A stretch of DNA of 64,000 nt from Gracilibacillus dipsosauri (GCF_003176895.1 NZ_QGTD01000008.1:558001-622000), one strand, 5' to 3'; numbered from the stretch's first letter, positions 44,297 to 57,138 are shown. Notes: generated from the sequence alone by a model not told the origin. Program-made: numbers and translations.

Positions 44297-45417
44297 CGTT
44301 CAACCACCTTATATTGATTGTTTTCCTGAATAATTTTATAGAGTTTATCATACATCCCATCTGCTTGAACATCATATTGAATATCCACAATAGCTTCTGG
44401 CAACTCTTTTCTAAGAGATTCTGCAATGGCATGTGTTTTAGGACTAGCTAATATACAGGCTTTGTTCCTAGACGCCTCTGTAACCATATGCTGTGCAAGA
44501 ATATCAACATCAAAAGCTAGACCTACAGCGGATGTCTCCTGTTTAAACTGTTTATAGAGTTTATCATATCTTCCGCCAGAAAAGCAGATAGAACCCCCCG
44601 ATGTTAAAAACCCTCGGAACATAATCCCATCATAATATGGCAAGTTTTTCACACGCCCTAAATCAACGATAACCTCCGTCTCACCAGTCTGTTCTAATAA
44701 GTGAATAAGTTGTTCCAAATGGTTTAATATTTTTAATAGCTCTGCTTGGTCGTGCCATAAGTCATGGTATGTTGATAAAATCTCTTTGGAGCCATAGGCA
44801 TCAATTAATTGTATTAATTGATCCTTTATCGCTAGGAGTCCTTCCTCCTCCACGATTTGTTCGACCAAATCACTTCGTTTATCATGCATCGCTATCCGCA
44901 GATTCTCTTCCTGCGCTTCTTTCAAGGAATAAGGTGCAATGATAGTTTCAAAAATTCCCGTATGTCCTAGTTCGATAACATATTGATCGATATTTAATGT
45001 ATTTAAATATTGGACAGCAGTTAAGAGACACTCACTTTCGCCAAGAAACTGATCAGCATGCACAATCTCAATCCCTGCCTGCCTGCTCTCAATTCCATCT
45101 TTATCATTACGAAAAATAGAGCCCTGGTACGACCACTTCTGGAACGACGGATGTTGTTTAGCAATTGCCCGAGCTACTGCTGCCGTCCAATCAGGTCGCA
45201 ATACTTCGATTTCTCCTTCATGATTAAACCATTTCAGCATGTTTTGAAGGTCCATTCCTGCGATTTCGTTCGTAAATGTATTGGCATATTCCACGACTGG
45301 GGTGGAGATTGCTTTGAAATTGCGTTTCTCTACTACTTGTCTAAACGTTTCTGATGCTTTTAAACGATTGGAAATAAGAACACCTGTCTCATCCTGACTA
45401 CCAGCTGGTAAAAACAT
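44293..45417 (-). CDS. hisZ: ATP phosphoribosyltransferase regulatory subunit
   Basis: A 374-aa paralog of histidyl-tRNA synthetase lacking the tRNA-binding domain; it joins short HisG to form the active, histidine-inhibited enzyme. Class II synthetase-like motifs remain (VLRPDWTAAVARAIA; GGSICFSGGRYDKLY), without the complete aminoacylation set. First gene of the operon, with a good promoter and dyad upstream. Confidence 0.93.
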   Translation of the reverse strand: MFLPAGSQDETGVLISNRLKASETFRQVVEKRNFKAISTPVVEYANTFTNEIAGMDLQNMLKWFNHEGEIEVLRPDWTAAVARAIAKQHPSFQKWSYQGSIFRNDKDGIESRQAGIEIVHADQFLGESECLLTAVQYLNTLNIDQYVIELGHTGIFETIIAPYSLKEAQEENLRIAMHDKRSDLVEQIVEEEGLLAIKDQLIQLIDAYGSKEILSTYHDLWHDQAELLKILNHLEQLIHLLEQTGETEVIVDLGRVKNLPYYDGIMFRGFLTSGGSICFSGGRYDKLYKQFKQETSAVGLAFDVDILAQHMVTEASRNKACILASPKTHAIAESLRKELPEAIVDIQYDVQADGMYDKLYKIIQENNQYKVVER

Positions 45418-45450
45418 TCATTGTCACATCCTACATCTATACTTTATTAG

Positions 45451-45472
45451 TTTACCACTCTACTGTGGTAAA
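45451..45472 (-). promoter_or_regulatory. 22-bp dyad in the hisZ leader, operator candidate
   Basis: TTTACCAC, loop TCTACT, GTGGTAAA: a perfect 8-bp dyad about 20-40 nt downstream of the hisZ -10. It suits a repressor operator; not long enough to be a terminator with a T-run. Confidence 0.45.
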
Positions 45473-45490
45473 GCGATATTTTCTTCCTTA

Positions 45491-45519
45491 ACTTTATCAA
45501 AACTCCTGTCTCCTGTCAA
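45491..45519 (-). promoter_or_regulatory. sigma-A promoter of the his operon
   Basis: TTGACA (complement of 45514-45519), 17 bp, TAAAGT (complement of 45491-45496). Perfect -35, fair -10, about 75 bp before hisZ. Confidence 0.6.
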
Positions 45520-45611
45520 TGCAGTTTTTATGTTAACTTAGATAAATGAAGTTCTTTTCATTTTCATGCAAACAGATTATAATAGCAGGATATAAATAAA
45601 GGAGATTAAGC

Positions 45612-46448
45612 ATGATGAAATATTACGGTGATTATCATATTCATACTCATTTTTGCCCTCATGGTACTAAGGATACCATTTCAACCTATATCGAAAAAGC
45701 AATATTGCTCGGACTAAAAGAAATAAGCTTTACCGAACACGCCCCTTTACCTGAGGGTTTTACAGATCCAACACCGAATAAGGATAGCGCGATGAGATGG
45801 GCCGATGTAGAGGATTATATTCGTCAGATTCAACAATATAAAAAAGAGTACCAATCTGACATAAAAATCAATCTAGGCTTTGAGGTAGATTATATCGAAG
45901 GCTTTGAGCAAGAAACAAGGCAATTTCTAAATCTGTTTGGTGTAGAAATCGATGATGCCATTCTTTCTGTGCATATGCTGAAAACACCTGCCCAAAGCTA
46001 TGTTTGTCTCGATTTTAGTAAGGAGATGTTTGCAGAAATTATCGATGAATTCGGCAATGTGGACAAGGTGTATCAAAAATACTATCAAACGATGGAACAA
46101 GCAATTCTTTCCGACCTTGGAACTTATAAACCAATACGTTTAGGGCATCTAACCTTAATTGAAAAATTCAAAAAGAGATACAAACCAAAAGCTGATTATG
46201 AGCGTACCATTACTTCATTATTGTCCTTAATCAAAGAAAGGAAAATGGCACTAGATGTTAATACGGCCGGTCTTTTCAAGGAAGATTGTGAGAGTATCTA
46301 TCCATCTCTGCATTATGTAAGACTAGCTGAAGAAAAACAAATCCCTTTAGTACCAGGATCCGATAGCCACACAGCAGAACACCTAACTCGTGGGTTCGAT
46401 CATATGCCAGCAGATATCCTATACAGTAGACCAACTGACAGAAAATAG
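45612..46448 (+). CDS. hisJ: histidinol-phosphatase, PHP family
   Basis: A 278-aa PHP-fold phosphatase removing phosphate from histidinol phosphate. Metal ligands: DYHIHTHFCPHG, FTEHAP, GFEVDY, SVHML, GHLTLI and the closing GSDSHTAE. Close to B. subtilis HisJ (268 aa). Divergent from the his operon, so the two can be co-regulated from the 194-bp region between. AAGGAGATTA precedes the ATG; a TATAAT lies at about 45577-45582. Confidence 0.93.
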   Translation: MMKYYGDYHIHTHFCPHGTKDTISTYIEKAILLGLKEISFTEHAPLPEGFTDPTPNKDSAMRWADVEDYIRQIQQYKKEYQSDIKINLGFEVDYIEGFEQETRQFLNLFGVEIDDAILSVHMLKTPAQSYVCLDFSKEMFAEIIDEFGNVDKVYQKYYQTMEQAILSDLGTYKPIRLGHLTLIEKFKKRYKPKADYERTITSLLSLIKERKMALDVNTAGLFKEDCESIYPSLHYVRLAEEKQIPLVPGSDSHTAEHLTRGFDHMPADILYSRPTDRK

Positions 46449-46470
46449 ATAGGCCCTCTAAATATGAATG

Positions 46471-46502
46471 ACAAACAGCTAGGAAACTCCCTAGCCGTTT
46501 GT
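46471..46502. terminator. hairpin between hisJ and the dynamin gene
   Basis: ACAAACAGCTAGG and CCTAGCCGTTTGT pair with one mismatch around a short loop. It overlaps the last codons of the converging dynamin gene; the T-tract is weak on both strands. Confidence 0.5.
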
Positions 46503-49500
46503 CCGGTTCATTAATTCTTGATTCAATTTCTCGAGTAATTCGATATTCTCGAAGTTATCTGTTAAGCCTTTCTTCACATTTTCAAAATAAGTAGATACTT
46601 CATTTGAATAATTTGCCCATACCTGTTGATCCTCTTTAATCCAAAGTTGTGCGTAGTGATCCTTTAAAGCTGATTGAATACGTGAAAATTCTTCTTGCCA
46701 TTGCTTACTAAATACTTGTTTGAGTTCCTCTTCCAGTTTGTCACGATCATTTTGAGCAAAGAATGTTTTCGTATCTTTAAAGATATGGGCAAAACCTTGT
46801 ACAGTTTTATCCTCTAGATCTATCTTCTGAAAAAGATTAGCTTCTTCTACTGACATTTCTTCTAATTCTGAAAGGGAAAAGCTTGAATCAACTTTTTGAA
46901 GCTGTCGATTGATTTCATTCCTCCATTGTTTCCATTCCACATTCCAAAAAGCATTTATTCGAATTAGGATTGCTTCTAATTCATATTTCATTCGTTCATT
47001 TATTTGTTTATTGAGTTCTTTAATGGCGATAACTAATTCTTCTTTCCCTTTTCTGCCATTCGATTGAATCGATCCAGGACTAATGAAATCCCGAAACATG
47101 TCAATAAATTGGATCATAAAACGTTGCATGACATAAAAGCATTGCTTTTCTAGTTTTTGTTCAATGGATTGAAAATAAGTGGATGTATTCCTTTGTTCAA
47201 TGATATGGTGCATTTGTGCTTGATTATTTTCATTTTTCGCTAGGAATGCTTCACGCTTTGTTTGATCACTATGACTTAATTCTAGCCATTTGGTCACTAA
47301 TGCATGAATTCGAGAGATATCGGTATAGATCGATTGCATGCTTAATTGGGTTAGCTCCTCTGTAATAAAAGAATAAAAAGAGCTTTCGAATGCCTTCATT
47401 CCAGATGGTGTCGTTGTTTGTCCCTCTTTTTTTAATTGCAATGCTTGCTGACTGGATACAGGGTACATTCTAGGATGATGAATATCAAAGCTTTTTAACT
47501 GTGTCTTTACATAGTCTGTAACGAGATTAACCTCCGTTTGATCCTTGGCCAGATCCATTGCATTGACGATGAAGAACATTTTATCCAGTTGAAATGCATC
47601 TTTAACACTTCCCAGCTTTTCTAAAAATGCTTTATCAGGCCGCGAAAAGGGATGGTTATAATACGTTACAAATAATATGGCGTCAGCATTTTTAATATAG
47701 GAAAAGGCAAGTTCTGTATGTCTAGCGTTCACAGAATCTGCGCCAGGTGTATCGACTAAGGTAATATGTTGCCGAGTTAATGGGCAATCATAATAGAGCT
47801 CCATTTCCTTCACAAAGCAGGATATCTGTTCTTCACGCACATAATTAGCAAACTGGTCAAAATGAATCTTAAAGGAACTACCAATTTTATTCTTCAGATT
47901 AGGAAGACCTGTATAAAAAGCATGTAGAAAGGTTTTATGTTGATCCTCGATTTGTAGTTTATCTATCTTATGTTTATGAATCCATTTCTCCACTTCGTCT
48001 AAATTTTGAAAAGCTACTTCACCCAAAATGGAGGTGATATCTGCAATAAGTTCACCTTCACTCTTTAAGTGAACATAAACTTCCTTGTGTTGAAATTCTT
48101 CATTTGGTGGACTTATTTTATTGATCGCTGCTGTCGTTGGGTTTGGTGAAACAGGCAGTACCCTTTCTCCCATCAAAGCATTAGCAAAAGACGATTTGCC
48201 TGCACTGAAAGCCCCGAACAGTGCAATGGTAAAATGACGATTTTCTAACCGCTCTCGTTTTTCCATTATTTCTTTTATAAATGGTTTTAATGAGTCTATT
48301 TCCTTCGTATGCTCCACCAACCATTCCACATCTTCTAATGTGGATTCCATCTGATAACGAGCATTTTTCTTCAAGGGAGGAACATTCTCATTTATATGTC
48401 CATCCTCTGTATCCTGGAAATTCCATTCCTTCTTCATAAGTTTTTTTATTTGCTCGCGCTCTGTTAATGTTCGTTGAAACGCTTCTATTTGTCGTTGATC
48501 TATTCTAAAGTCAGATGATAAATGCTCCTCGAGCTCATTTTTATAATGCATGAACGCTAATTTTTCTGCTTGAATTTCTTGTTTGATTTTTTGCGACTGT
48601 TCTAACACCTTAATCCTCTTATCTAATTGATCAATTTTTTCATTAAACTCACGAAATATCTCATTACTCTTCTCATGCCATTTGTCTTTATAATATTGTC
48701 TATATAGTTTCTTCAATTGGTTGGCAAGCTTGTCAGTATATACTAGAACATATTCACCAGTTGTCCTAACATTATCATTCATTTGTTCTACTAATTGTTC
48801 CTGACTAAATTGTTTGTCGAAAATAGACTCATTTAAAGCTGTCGACGTATATGGTAAAAGGAATTCAGTTACCTTATCACGTAGCTTCCATTCCAAAGTG
48901 GTTTCCACTTGTTTTTGGAGTGCTTGGTAAAAGGCTTCTAAACGTCTCGTGCGCTCAAGTTCCGTTTTTTGTTTCGATTTGAATAATCCTATTTTAAAAG
49001 TTGGCTCATATGCTTGTAGCATATCCTTTGCAAGCTCACGAAGCTCAAACGGCATTAATGGAGCATTTTTCAAGGTCTGCTCCACCATTTTCCTATACGT
49101 AGACTCTACATCATTTTTCGCTGTAATTAGATCAGCCTTCTTACTTTGTAGCTCTTGTTTACTTCGATCATCTTGTATTTCGATAGCACCCAATTCATCC
49201 TCTAATTCCGTCAGCTTTTGATCCATTTCTTCTTGTTTTTCTGCTATGCTCTCCTGAATGATATGATTAATCCCATGATAGGAGGTTTGATCCACTAGTT
49301 CTTGACATGGTTGAACCATTTTTTGTTGAATATTTGTTTGTAAGCTAGACCATTGATTGTCAGTCCATGCTTGTTCTTCTTTTAAAGATGTAAAAAATAC
49401 ATCAGTTGGTTGAATACCCCATTGTTGAAAGACTTTCTCGAGGCTTGATTTAAAATCATCGAAAGAGATTTCCTCTTCTTTATGCTTATCCATTTGATTA

Positions 49501-50096
49501 ATGATCACCGCATAAGGCTTATTTAATGCTTCAAGATGTTTCAAAAATGAAGCATTCACTTCGGATTGGACATGATTGTAATCCATTACATAATAAAGAA
49601 AGTCAACGACATGCAGAGCAGATTCGGTCAGAATTCGATCTGCATCATCTGCAGCATCGATTCCAGGTGTATCCATTAGGGTTACCTGTGGTGGCAAATC
49701 CGTATTGTTTTTTATTATTTCCACCTTACAGATTTCTTCGCCATCTCGGCACAATGCATGTAACTCACTAAGAGAGATACTCGAATCTAATCTCACCGGC
49801 TTTTGCTCGGTAAAATGAATGATGTATGCATCTTCACCACGTTTTATTTCTACAATATTTGCACTGGTCGGAATGGGACTCTGTGGTAACAGTGCTTCAT
49901 CTAATAAATGATTTAGAATGGTCGATTTACCTGCAGAGAAATGTCCACAAAAGCAGATATGCTGCATTTGTTTTTCCTTTTTCTGATAAAAATCAACCAT
50001 TTTTTCTTTACGCTCCAATTGTTCATGTTGATCAAAATAGCAATACAATCCAACCATTTGTTCTAATTCATAAGACCTGACAGTTGTTGTCCCCAT
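46491..50096 (-). CDS. tandem dynamin-like GTPase (DynA-type)
   Basis: A 1201-aa protein with two complete dynamin GTPase modules in one chain, like B. subtilis DynA/YpbR (1193 aa). P-loops: GHFSAGKS at 51-58 and GAFSAGKS in the second half. Switch motifs: DTPGIDAADD and DTPGADSVNAR. Guanine-base motifs: NQMDKH and NAMDLA. Long coiled-coil stalks follow each GTPase. DynA tethers and fuses membranes without cofactors and protects against phage and pore damage. AAGGAG lies 9 nt before the ATG. Monocistronic. Confidence 0.94.
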   Translation of the reverse strand: MGTTTVRSYELEQMVGLYCYFDQHEQLERKEKMVDFYQKKEKQMQHICFCGHFSAGKSTILNHLLDEALLPQSPIPTSANIVEIKRGEDAYIIHFTEQKPVRLDSSISLSELHALCRDGEEICKVEIIKNNTDLPPQVTLMDTPGIDAADDADRILTESALHVVDFLYYVMDYNHVQSEVNASFLKHLEALNKPYAVIINQMDKHKEEEISFDDFKSSLEKVFQQWGIQPTDVFFTSLKEEQAWTDNQWSSLQTNIQQKMVQPCQELVDQTSYHGINHIIQESIAEKQEEMDQKLTELEDELGAIEIQDDRSKQELQSKKADLITAKNDVESTYRKMVEQTLKNAPLMPFELRELAKDMLQAYEPTFKIGLFKSKQKTELERTRRLEAFYQALQKQVETTLEWKLRDKVTEFLLPYTSTALNESIFDKQFSQEQLVEQMNDNVRTTGEYVLVYTDKLANQLKKLYRQYYKDKWHEKSNEIFREFNEKIDQLDKRIKVLEQSQKIKQEIQAEKLAFMHYKNELEEHLSSDFRIDQRQIEAFQRTLTEREQIKKLMKKEWNFQDTEDGHINENVPPLKKNARYQMESTLEDVEWLVEHTKEIDSLKPFIKEIMEKRERLENRHFTIALFGAFSAGKSSFANALMGERVLPVSPNPTTAAINKISPPNEEFQHKEVYVHLKSEGELIADITSILGEVAFQNLDEVEKWIHKHKIDKLQIEDQHKTFLHAFYTGLPNLKNKIGSSFKIHFDQFANYVREEQISCFVKEMELYYDCPLTRQHITLVDTPGADSVNARHTELAFSYIKNADAILFVTYYNHPFSRPDKAFLEKLGSVKDAFQLDKMFFIVNAMDLAKDQTEVNLVTDYVKTQLKSFDIHHPRMYPVSSQQALQLKKEGQTTTPSGMKAFESSFYSFITEELTQLSMQSIYTDISRIHALVTKWLELSHSDQTKREAFLAKNENNQAQMHHIIEQRNTSTYFQSIEQKLEKQCFYVMQRFMIQFIDMFRDFISPGSIQSNGRKGKEELVIAIKELNKQINERMKYELEAILIRINAFWNVEWKQWRNEINRQLQKVDSSFSLSELEEMSVEEANLFQKIDLEDKTVQGFAHIFKDTKTFFAQNDRDKLEEELKQVFSKQWQEEFSRIQSALKDHYAQLWIKEDQQVWANYSNEVSTYFENVKKGLTDNFENIELLEKLNQELMNRTNG

Positions 50097-50229
50097 TTAC
50101 GAAAACTCCTTCTCTTTAGACAGAAAACGCAGAAATATAATTTAATTATTTATTATACTAGTTTTAACACATTTCGCCAATAGCTCTTTTAACTACTTAA
50201 AGCTTTAGCATTATCCTATTTAAAAAAGA

Positions 50230-50253
50230 AAGCCGAGCACTAGTGCTCGGCTT
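50230..50253 (-). terminator. terminator of parC (24-bp perfect palindrome)
   Basis: AAGCCGAGCACTAG plus its complement half makes a perfect palindrome starting at the parC stop, followed on the minus strand by TTCTTTTTT. Confidence 0.9.
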
Positions 50254-52705
50254 ATCCTTCCTCTGTATGAAAAGGTTTTTGTAACCTTGTATGGAGCCAG
50301 ATTCTTTCCACTTCACCTTCTGTGTCTGTGTCAATTACGTAAGAACCGTTACTATAGCGCTCACTTAGAGGCAGCTCAAGTGGTGATAAAACGAGAGAGG
50401 TACCTTTTCGCGTTCGTAAAACAACTTCGTCTAATTCATGTAGTAGCTCTAAACCAATTAAACGATGTGGTTTAGACTTTAATTCACGAAGCATGACAGA
50501 ACCTTTTTTAGCTCGTGAAGATTTATCGAATTGATCTATTTTCATTCTTTTACAAGCTCCCCTTTGGGTCATCACAAATAGGTGCTCTTGTTCCTTCCAT
50601 TCAGGGAAGACAATACCATTCACCACATACTCGTCTTTCTTCAATTGAATGGCTTTCACTCCAGCAGCTCGTTGGCCAATTGCTGAGACTTCTGTCTCGT
50701 CATACCATAGGCCATATCCTTTATTCGTTGCAATAAACAGATTACTGCTACCATTTGTTAGATGGACATTAAGTAACTGATCATCGTTCTTTAAATTTAA
50801 AGCAATGAGAGGTCTCGTGTATCGTTGTGATTGATATAAATCTAAACAACTTTTCTTTACCATTCCATTTTTTGTAAAGAAGATCAAGTTTTGTTTGGCA
50901 TCAAACTCTCGTATTGGTATTGCCTTCACAATCTCTTCCTCTTTATCCGTAGAGGTAATATTGGATATATGTTGGCCCAGATCCTTCCAACGAATTTCAG
51001 GCAACTGATGTACTGGTATTGGCATATAGCGACCTTTATTTGTAAACAGTAATAGATGATCTGTCGTATTTATCTCAAACAAACTGAGTAGATAATCGTC
51101 ATCTTTCATCATGAAATCATCGATCGAGGAGGCACTATAAGACCGAATGCTCGTTCTTTTCACATATCCTTGATTGGTGACAGAAACCACAACGTCTTCA
51201 CTTGCAACGGTCACTTCTACATTTATTTTAAGTTCCTCTATTTTATCCTCAATAACAGTTTTTCTTGGATCTGCATATTTCTTTTTCATTTCACGTAAAT
51301 CTTTTTTAATGACAGTGAGCAATTTTTTCTCGTCGTCTAAAATGAGTTGCAACTCACGAATAGCCTCTCGCAGTTCGTCTGCTTCCTTTTCTAATGCGGT
51401 AATATCTGTATTCGTCAAACGATATAATTGTAATGTTACAATCGCTTCAGCTTGCTCTTCTGTAAAACCGTACAATGCTTTGATTTGATTTTTGGCATCT
51501 TGCTTGTCCTTAGATGCACGTATCGTTTGAATAAGTTCATCTAATATGGAAACCGCCTTTATCAAACCTTCTACAATGTGTGCCCGCTTTTTCGCTTTAT
51601 TTAAATCAAATTTGGTTTGTCTTGTAACAACATCCTTTTGATGTGAAATATAGGCATCAATAATTTCCAATAACCCTAACAGTCTAGGCGTCTTATCTTT
51701 AATCGCCACCATATTAAAGTGATACGTAATCTGCAGGTCTGTATTTTTATATAAATAATTGAGAATCCCTTGACTATCGGCATCCTTCTTTAATTCCACC
51801 ACAATTCTTAAGCCGGTTCGATCCGTTTCATCTCTTACTTCTGCGATTCCTTCGACTTTTCGGTCTATTCGTAATTCATCCATTCGTTTGACGAGAACGG
51901 CTTTATTCACATCAAATGGTATCTCGTCGATCACAATTTGTTCTCGACTCGCCTTTAATGGTTCAATTTTCGCCTTTCCTCTAACTACTACTTTCCCTTT
52001 TCCGGTCTCGTACGCTTTTTTTAAGCCTTCCTTTCCTTGGATTATTCCTCCTGTTGGAAAATCTGGCCCTTTGATAAATTGTAACAAGTCATCAATGGTT
52101 GCACTTGGTTTTTCTAATTTTTTAATAATGGCATCGATGACTTCACCTAAGTTATGTGGAGGTATTTCTGTTGCATATCCTGCAGAAATACCTGTAGAAC
52201 CATTCACAAGAAGGTTAGGAATTTTTGCAGGCAGAACAACAGGTTCTTCAATTGAATCATCGAAATTAGGAATAAATTCTACCGTTTGTTTATCAATATC
52301 CCGGATCATTTCAGCCGCAATTGCTGATAACCTTGCTTCCGTGTAACGCATTGCAGCTGGGGGGTCGCCGTCTAAACTACCGTTATTTCCATGCATCTCT
52401 ACTAGTTCGTTTCTTACCTTCCATGTCTGACTTAATCGAACCATAGCCTCATAGACAGAGGAATCACCATGAGGATGATAGTTACCAATGACCGTACCTA
52501 CTGTTTTCGCTGATTTTCGGAATGGTTTATCATGTGTGTTCCTCTCTTCGTACATTGCATACAATATTCTACGTTGTACCGGCTTTAAACCGTCTCGTGC
52601 ATCCGGAAGTGCACGATCTTGAATGATATATTTACTATACCGACCAAAACGATCTCCCATTACTTCTTCTAATGGTAGATCAAGATATTTTTCTTCTATT
52701 GCCAA
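50252..52705 (-). CDS. parC: DNA topoisomerase IV subunit A
   Basis: An 817-aa type IIA topoisomerase subunit that decatenates chromosomes with ParE. The catalytic Tyr is in [11 protein letters not shown]. The quinolone-resistance region reads [12 protein letters not shown], with the usual Ser and Glu (no resistance substitution seen). The C-terminal beta-pinwheel lacks a GyrA-box of the QRRGGKG type, supporting ParC over GyrA. The start is TTG at 52705 with AGGGGG 8 nt upstream. It follows parE by 21 bp. Confidence 0.95.
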   Translation of the reverse strand: MAIEEKYLDLPLEEVMGDRFGRYSKYIIQDRALPDARDGLKPVQRRILYAMYEERNTHDKPFRKSAKTVGTVIGNYHPHGDSSVYEAMVRLSQTWKVRNELVEMHGNNGSLDGDPPAAMRYTEARLSAIAAEMIRDIDKQTVEFIPNFDDSIEEPVVLPAKIPNLLVNGSTGISAGYATEIPPHNLGEVIDAIIKKLEKPSATIDDLLQFIKGPDFPTGGIIQGKEGLKKAYETGKGKVVVRGKAKIEPLKASREQIVIDEIPFDVNKAVLVKRMDELRIDRKVEGIAEVRDETDRTGLRIVVELKKDADSQGILNYLYKNTDLQITYHFNMVAIKDKTPRLLGLLEIIDAYISHQKDVVTRQTKFDLNKAKKRAHIVEGLIKAVSILDELIQTIRASKDKQDAKNQIKALYGFTEEQAEAIVTLQLYRLTNTDITALEKEADELREAIRELQLILDDEKKLLTVIKKDLREMKKKYADPRKTVIEDKIEELKINVEVTVASEDVVVSVTNQGYVKRTSIRSYSASSIDDFMMKDDDYLLSLFEINTTDHLLLFTNKGRYMPIPVHQLPEIRWKDLGQHISNITSTDKEEEIVKAIPIREFDAKQNLIFFTKNGMVKKSCLDLYQSQRYTRPLIALNLKNDDQLLNVHLTNGSSNLFIATNKGYGLWYDETEVSAIGQRAAGVKAIQLKKDEYVVNGIVFPEWKEQEHLFVMTQRGACKRMKIDQFDKSSRAKKGSVMLRELKSKPHRLIGLELLHELDEVVLRTRKGTSLVLSPLELPLSERYSNGSYVIDTDTEGEVERIWLHTRLQKPFHTEEG

Positions 52706-52726
52706 AGGTATTCCCCCTAAACGTCC

Positions 52727-54712
<1,986 letters not shown>

Positions 54713-54789
54713 CTAAGTTTCTTCATTCTTTAAGTTTCGTTTATTACTTCTATAGTATCGAACCTACGTTCTGTTTGTAAAGTTATTTA

Positions 54790-55200
54790 TTACATAAGTA
54801 TCGAATGAGCAACTTTTATACAACGATCCATGATGACCTCTTTACCATGTTGTTGTAGAAATTGATAGGCAGATTCATTCACAACCCCCTGTTGCATCCA
54901 AACATAAGGAGCTTTAACTTGAACGATTTCTTCTGCAATTTCTTCTAAATATTCTGGTCGTCTAAAAATATTCGTAAGTTGAAAATCTTCTTTAATATCA
55001 AGGACAGATGCATAAGCCTTTTCCCCTAATACATTGTCAACATTTGGATTAACGGGAATTATCTTATAACCTGCATTTTGCATGGCCAAAGCGATTTGGT
55101 AGGATGTACGGTAAGGCTTATCAGATAATCCTACCACTGCAATCACTTTAGTTTCACTTAGTATTTTTTTCATCAATTGCTTTTCTTGATCCATGTTCAT
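54790..55200 (-). CDS. CoA-binding domain protein (YneT/YccU family)
   Basis: A 136-aa Rossmann-like protein with the CoA-binding fold: VIAVVGLSDKPYRTSY, GYKIIPVNPN, YVWMQQGVVNE, and MDRCIKVAH at the C-terminus. Family members are cytosolic and of unclear role. ATG at 55200 has GAGGTG 6 nt upstream. Gene order parE - this - plsY (divergent) equals B. subtilis yneT/yneS. Confidence 0.9.
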   Translation of the reverse strand: MNMDQEKQLMKKILSETKVIAVVGLSDKPYRTSYQIALAMQNAGYKIIPVNPNVDNVLGEKAYASVLDIKEDFQLTNIFRRPEYLEEIAEEIVQVKAPYVWMQQGVVNESAYQFLQQHGKEVIMDRCIKVAHSILM

Positions 55201-55415
55201 AAATAACACCTCATTTTATTGATTAAACCATTTTCCGCCAATCCATGCAAGTATAGCTATTATTTTATCGGAAAGTTTGACGACCTTGTCAAGTGATATT
55301 TCATTATTTTTGGTTTATAAACAGTCGGTTTATGAAAAAAATAATGAGAGAATATACTTTTTTTAAAGAATACATGATAGAATAGGGATACTACTTGTTA
55401 GTTAGGAGTATACTG

Positions 55416-56000
55416 ATGGACTATTTTATTTTTATCGTTATTGCATATTTGCTTGGTTCAATACCTACAGGTTTAATAGTAGGAAAAGTCGGCTTCAAAA
55501 TAGATATAAGAGAGCATGGTAGTGGGAACCTTGGCGCAACAAACACCTTCCGTGTCCTGGGAATAAAAGCAGGTATCATTGTAACGGTTTGTGATATTCT
55601 AAAAGGTACTTTAGCTGCAGTATTGCCCGTGATCTTTCATGCAGAGCAAGTTTATCCACTAGTAGTCGGACTATTTGCTGTGCTAGGTCATATCTTCCCG
55701 ATATTCGCTAAGTTTAAAGGAGGAAAAGCAGTTGCAACCTCTGCAGGGGTTATCTTAGGTGTTAACCCATTATTATTTATTATCATGATATGTAGCTTTC
55801 TAATCATCTTATATATATCTAAATATGTATCTTTATCATCAATGGTTACTGGTATTATTACAATAATCGTTACGATCATTCAGCAAGAGGTCGGTTTAAT
55901 GATTGTTACAAGCATCTTAACTATCGTGGTTATTTATCGGCATAAGGCGAATATCAAGCGAATTATCAACAAGACAGAACCTAAAATAACATGGATGTAG
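55416..56000 (+). CDS. plsY: acyl-phosphate glycerol-3-phosphate acyltransferase
   Basis: A 194-aa integral membrane enzyme with about five transmembrane helices. It makes lysophosphatidate from acyl-phosphate and glycerol-3-phosphate. The three conserved loops are visible: GSIPTG / [40 protein letters not shown], and [10 protein letters not shown] at the C-terminal end. ATG at 55416 has AGGAG 7 nt upstream. A terminator follows at 56012-56036. Confidence 0.96.
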   Translation: MDYFIFIVIAYLLGSIPTGLIVGKVGFKIDIREHGSGNLGATNTFRVLGIKAGIIVTVCDILKGTLAAVLPVIFHAEQVYPLVVGLFAVLGHIFPIFAKFKGGKAVATSAGVILGVNPLLFIIMICSFLIILYISKYVSLSSMVTGIITIIVTIIQQEVGLMIVTSILTIVVIYRHKANIKRIINKTEPKITWM

Positions 56001-56011
56001 AGTTGAATGAA

Positions 56012-56036
56012 AGGGGTCTTACAGATCTCTTTTTTT
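56012..56036 (+). terminator. terminator of plsY
   Basis: AGGGGTC / GATCTCT pair over 7 bp (two G-U) with a 5-nt loop and six T. Confidence 0.7.
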
Positions 56037-56056
56037 ATACGTTAGAATAAGTATAT

Positions 56057-56077
56057 AACTTCTACACGGTAGAAGTT
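56057..56077. promoter_or_regulatory. perfect dyad upstream of folE2
   Basis: AACTTCTAC-ACG-GTAGAAGTT. It lies about 70 bp before the folE2 -35. It does not match the Zur box that controls folE2 in B. subtilis; role unknown. Confidence 0.4.
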
Positions 56078-56145
56078 TTCACACTGCTATAATTTTAAGG
56101 TATAGGAAAAACTATGTAAATGATCTTGCTAATCAGTTTTTAAAA

Positions 56146-56174
56146 TTGAATAATAAGCCATAATTAAGTATACT
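56146..56174 (+). promoter_or_regulatory. sigma-A promoter of folE2
   Basis: TTGAAT (56146-56151), 17 bp, TATACT (56169-56174), 38 bp before the start codon. Confidence 0.65.
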
Positions 56175-56211
56175 AATAGGATAATTGTATTAGTTTGAAA
56201 GGAGCTTATCC

Positions 56212-57135
56212 ATGGATCGTAACTATCCAATTCAGTTACCAAATAAATTAGAAAGACATAAACTATTCGGATCAGTAGAACCAGGTGAGAAAACGAAACC
56301 GACAGAAAAGGAAAAAATGCCAGACTTACAAAATACGAAAAAAGATTTTTTGTTCGATATAGATCACGTGGGGATAACCAATGTGAAACACCCTATCCTG
56401 GTTAGTAGTGAAACAAAGCCAACCACCCAAACAACGATTGGTACCTTGACGATGACCTCATCCATTAAAAAGAATCATAAAGGAACAAATATGAGTCGAT
56501 TTACCGAGCTACTTCATGACTATTCTAACGGTGAGCCATTTGATATATCGATTAATAAACTCAAAGCATTTACGAAGGAGTTAACCGAGAAGTTGGAACA
56601 GGAAGATACACAATTACAAATTTCCTTCCCATGGTTTTTCGAGCGCAGTGGTCCAAGCTCAGATAAGACGGGGATGAATCACGCAAATGCCATGATCACT
56701 ATCCACTATCACAAAAACACAGGCTATCAATTAGAAGTGGCATTAGAAGGAACGGTAACAACACTTTGTCCATGCTCTAAGGAAATCAGTGAGTATAGTG
56801 CTCATAATCAACGCGGCATTGTAAAAATGGCTGTAAGACTAGCTCCAGATTATACGGAGGATCAAAAGGATTGGAAGCTTGCATTATTAGAAGCTGCGGA
56901 GAGTAATGCTAGTGCTCGAATCCATCCTGTTTTAAAACGACCAGACGAAAAAATGGTAACAGAACAAGCATATGAGAACCCTCGTTTTGTTGAAGATATG
57001 GTGAGACTTGTTGCAGCAGATCTATATGAATTACCTTTTGTAGAACAGTTTTCTGTAACCTGTCAAAATGAAGAATCGATTCATCTCCATGATGCCATCG
57101 CTACTATTAACTATGATAAATCACTTGCGAGATAG
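56212..57135 (+). CDS. folE2: GTP cyclohydrolase IB
   Basis: A 307-aa GTP cyclohydrolase of the FolE2 (YciA) type, which makes dihydroneopterin triphosphate for folate and works with metals other than zinc. Family signatures: DHVGITNVKHP, SRFTELLHDY, the metal/catalytic Cys in TTLCPCSKEIS, and AHNQRGIVKM. AAGGAG lies 8 nt before the ATG. No folE is in the window, so it is unknown whether this is the only GTP cyclohydrolase. yidD starts 3 bp downstream. Confidence 0.95.
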   Translation: MDRNYPIQLPNKLERHKLFGSVEPGEKTKPTEKEKMPDLQNTKKDFLFDIDHVGITNVKHPILVSSETKPTTQTTIGTLTMTSSIKKNHKGTNMSRFTELLHDYSNGEPFDISINKLKAFTKELTEKLEQEDTQLQISFPWFFERSGPSSDKTGMNHANAMITIHYHKNTGYQLEVALEGTVTTLCPCSKEISEYSAHNQRGIVKMAVRLAPDYTEDQKDWKLALLEAAESNASARIHPVLKRPDEKMVTEQAYENPRFVEDMVRLVAADLYELPFVEQFSVTCQNEESIHLHDAIATINYDKSLAR

Positions 57136-57138
57136 GCG

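Noticed and set aside
56057-56077. Zur box for folE2
   Set aside because: The dyad AACTTCTAC/GTAGAAGTT does not resemble the Zur consensus; kept only as an unassigned dyad.
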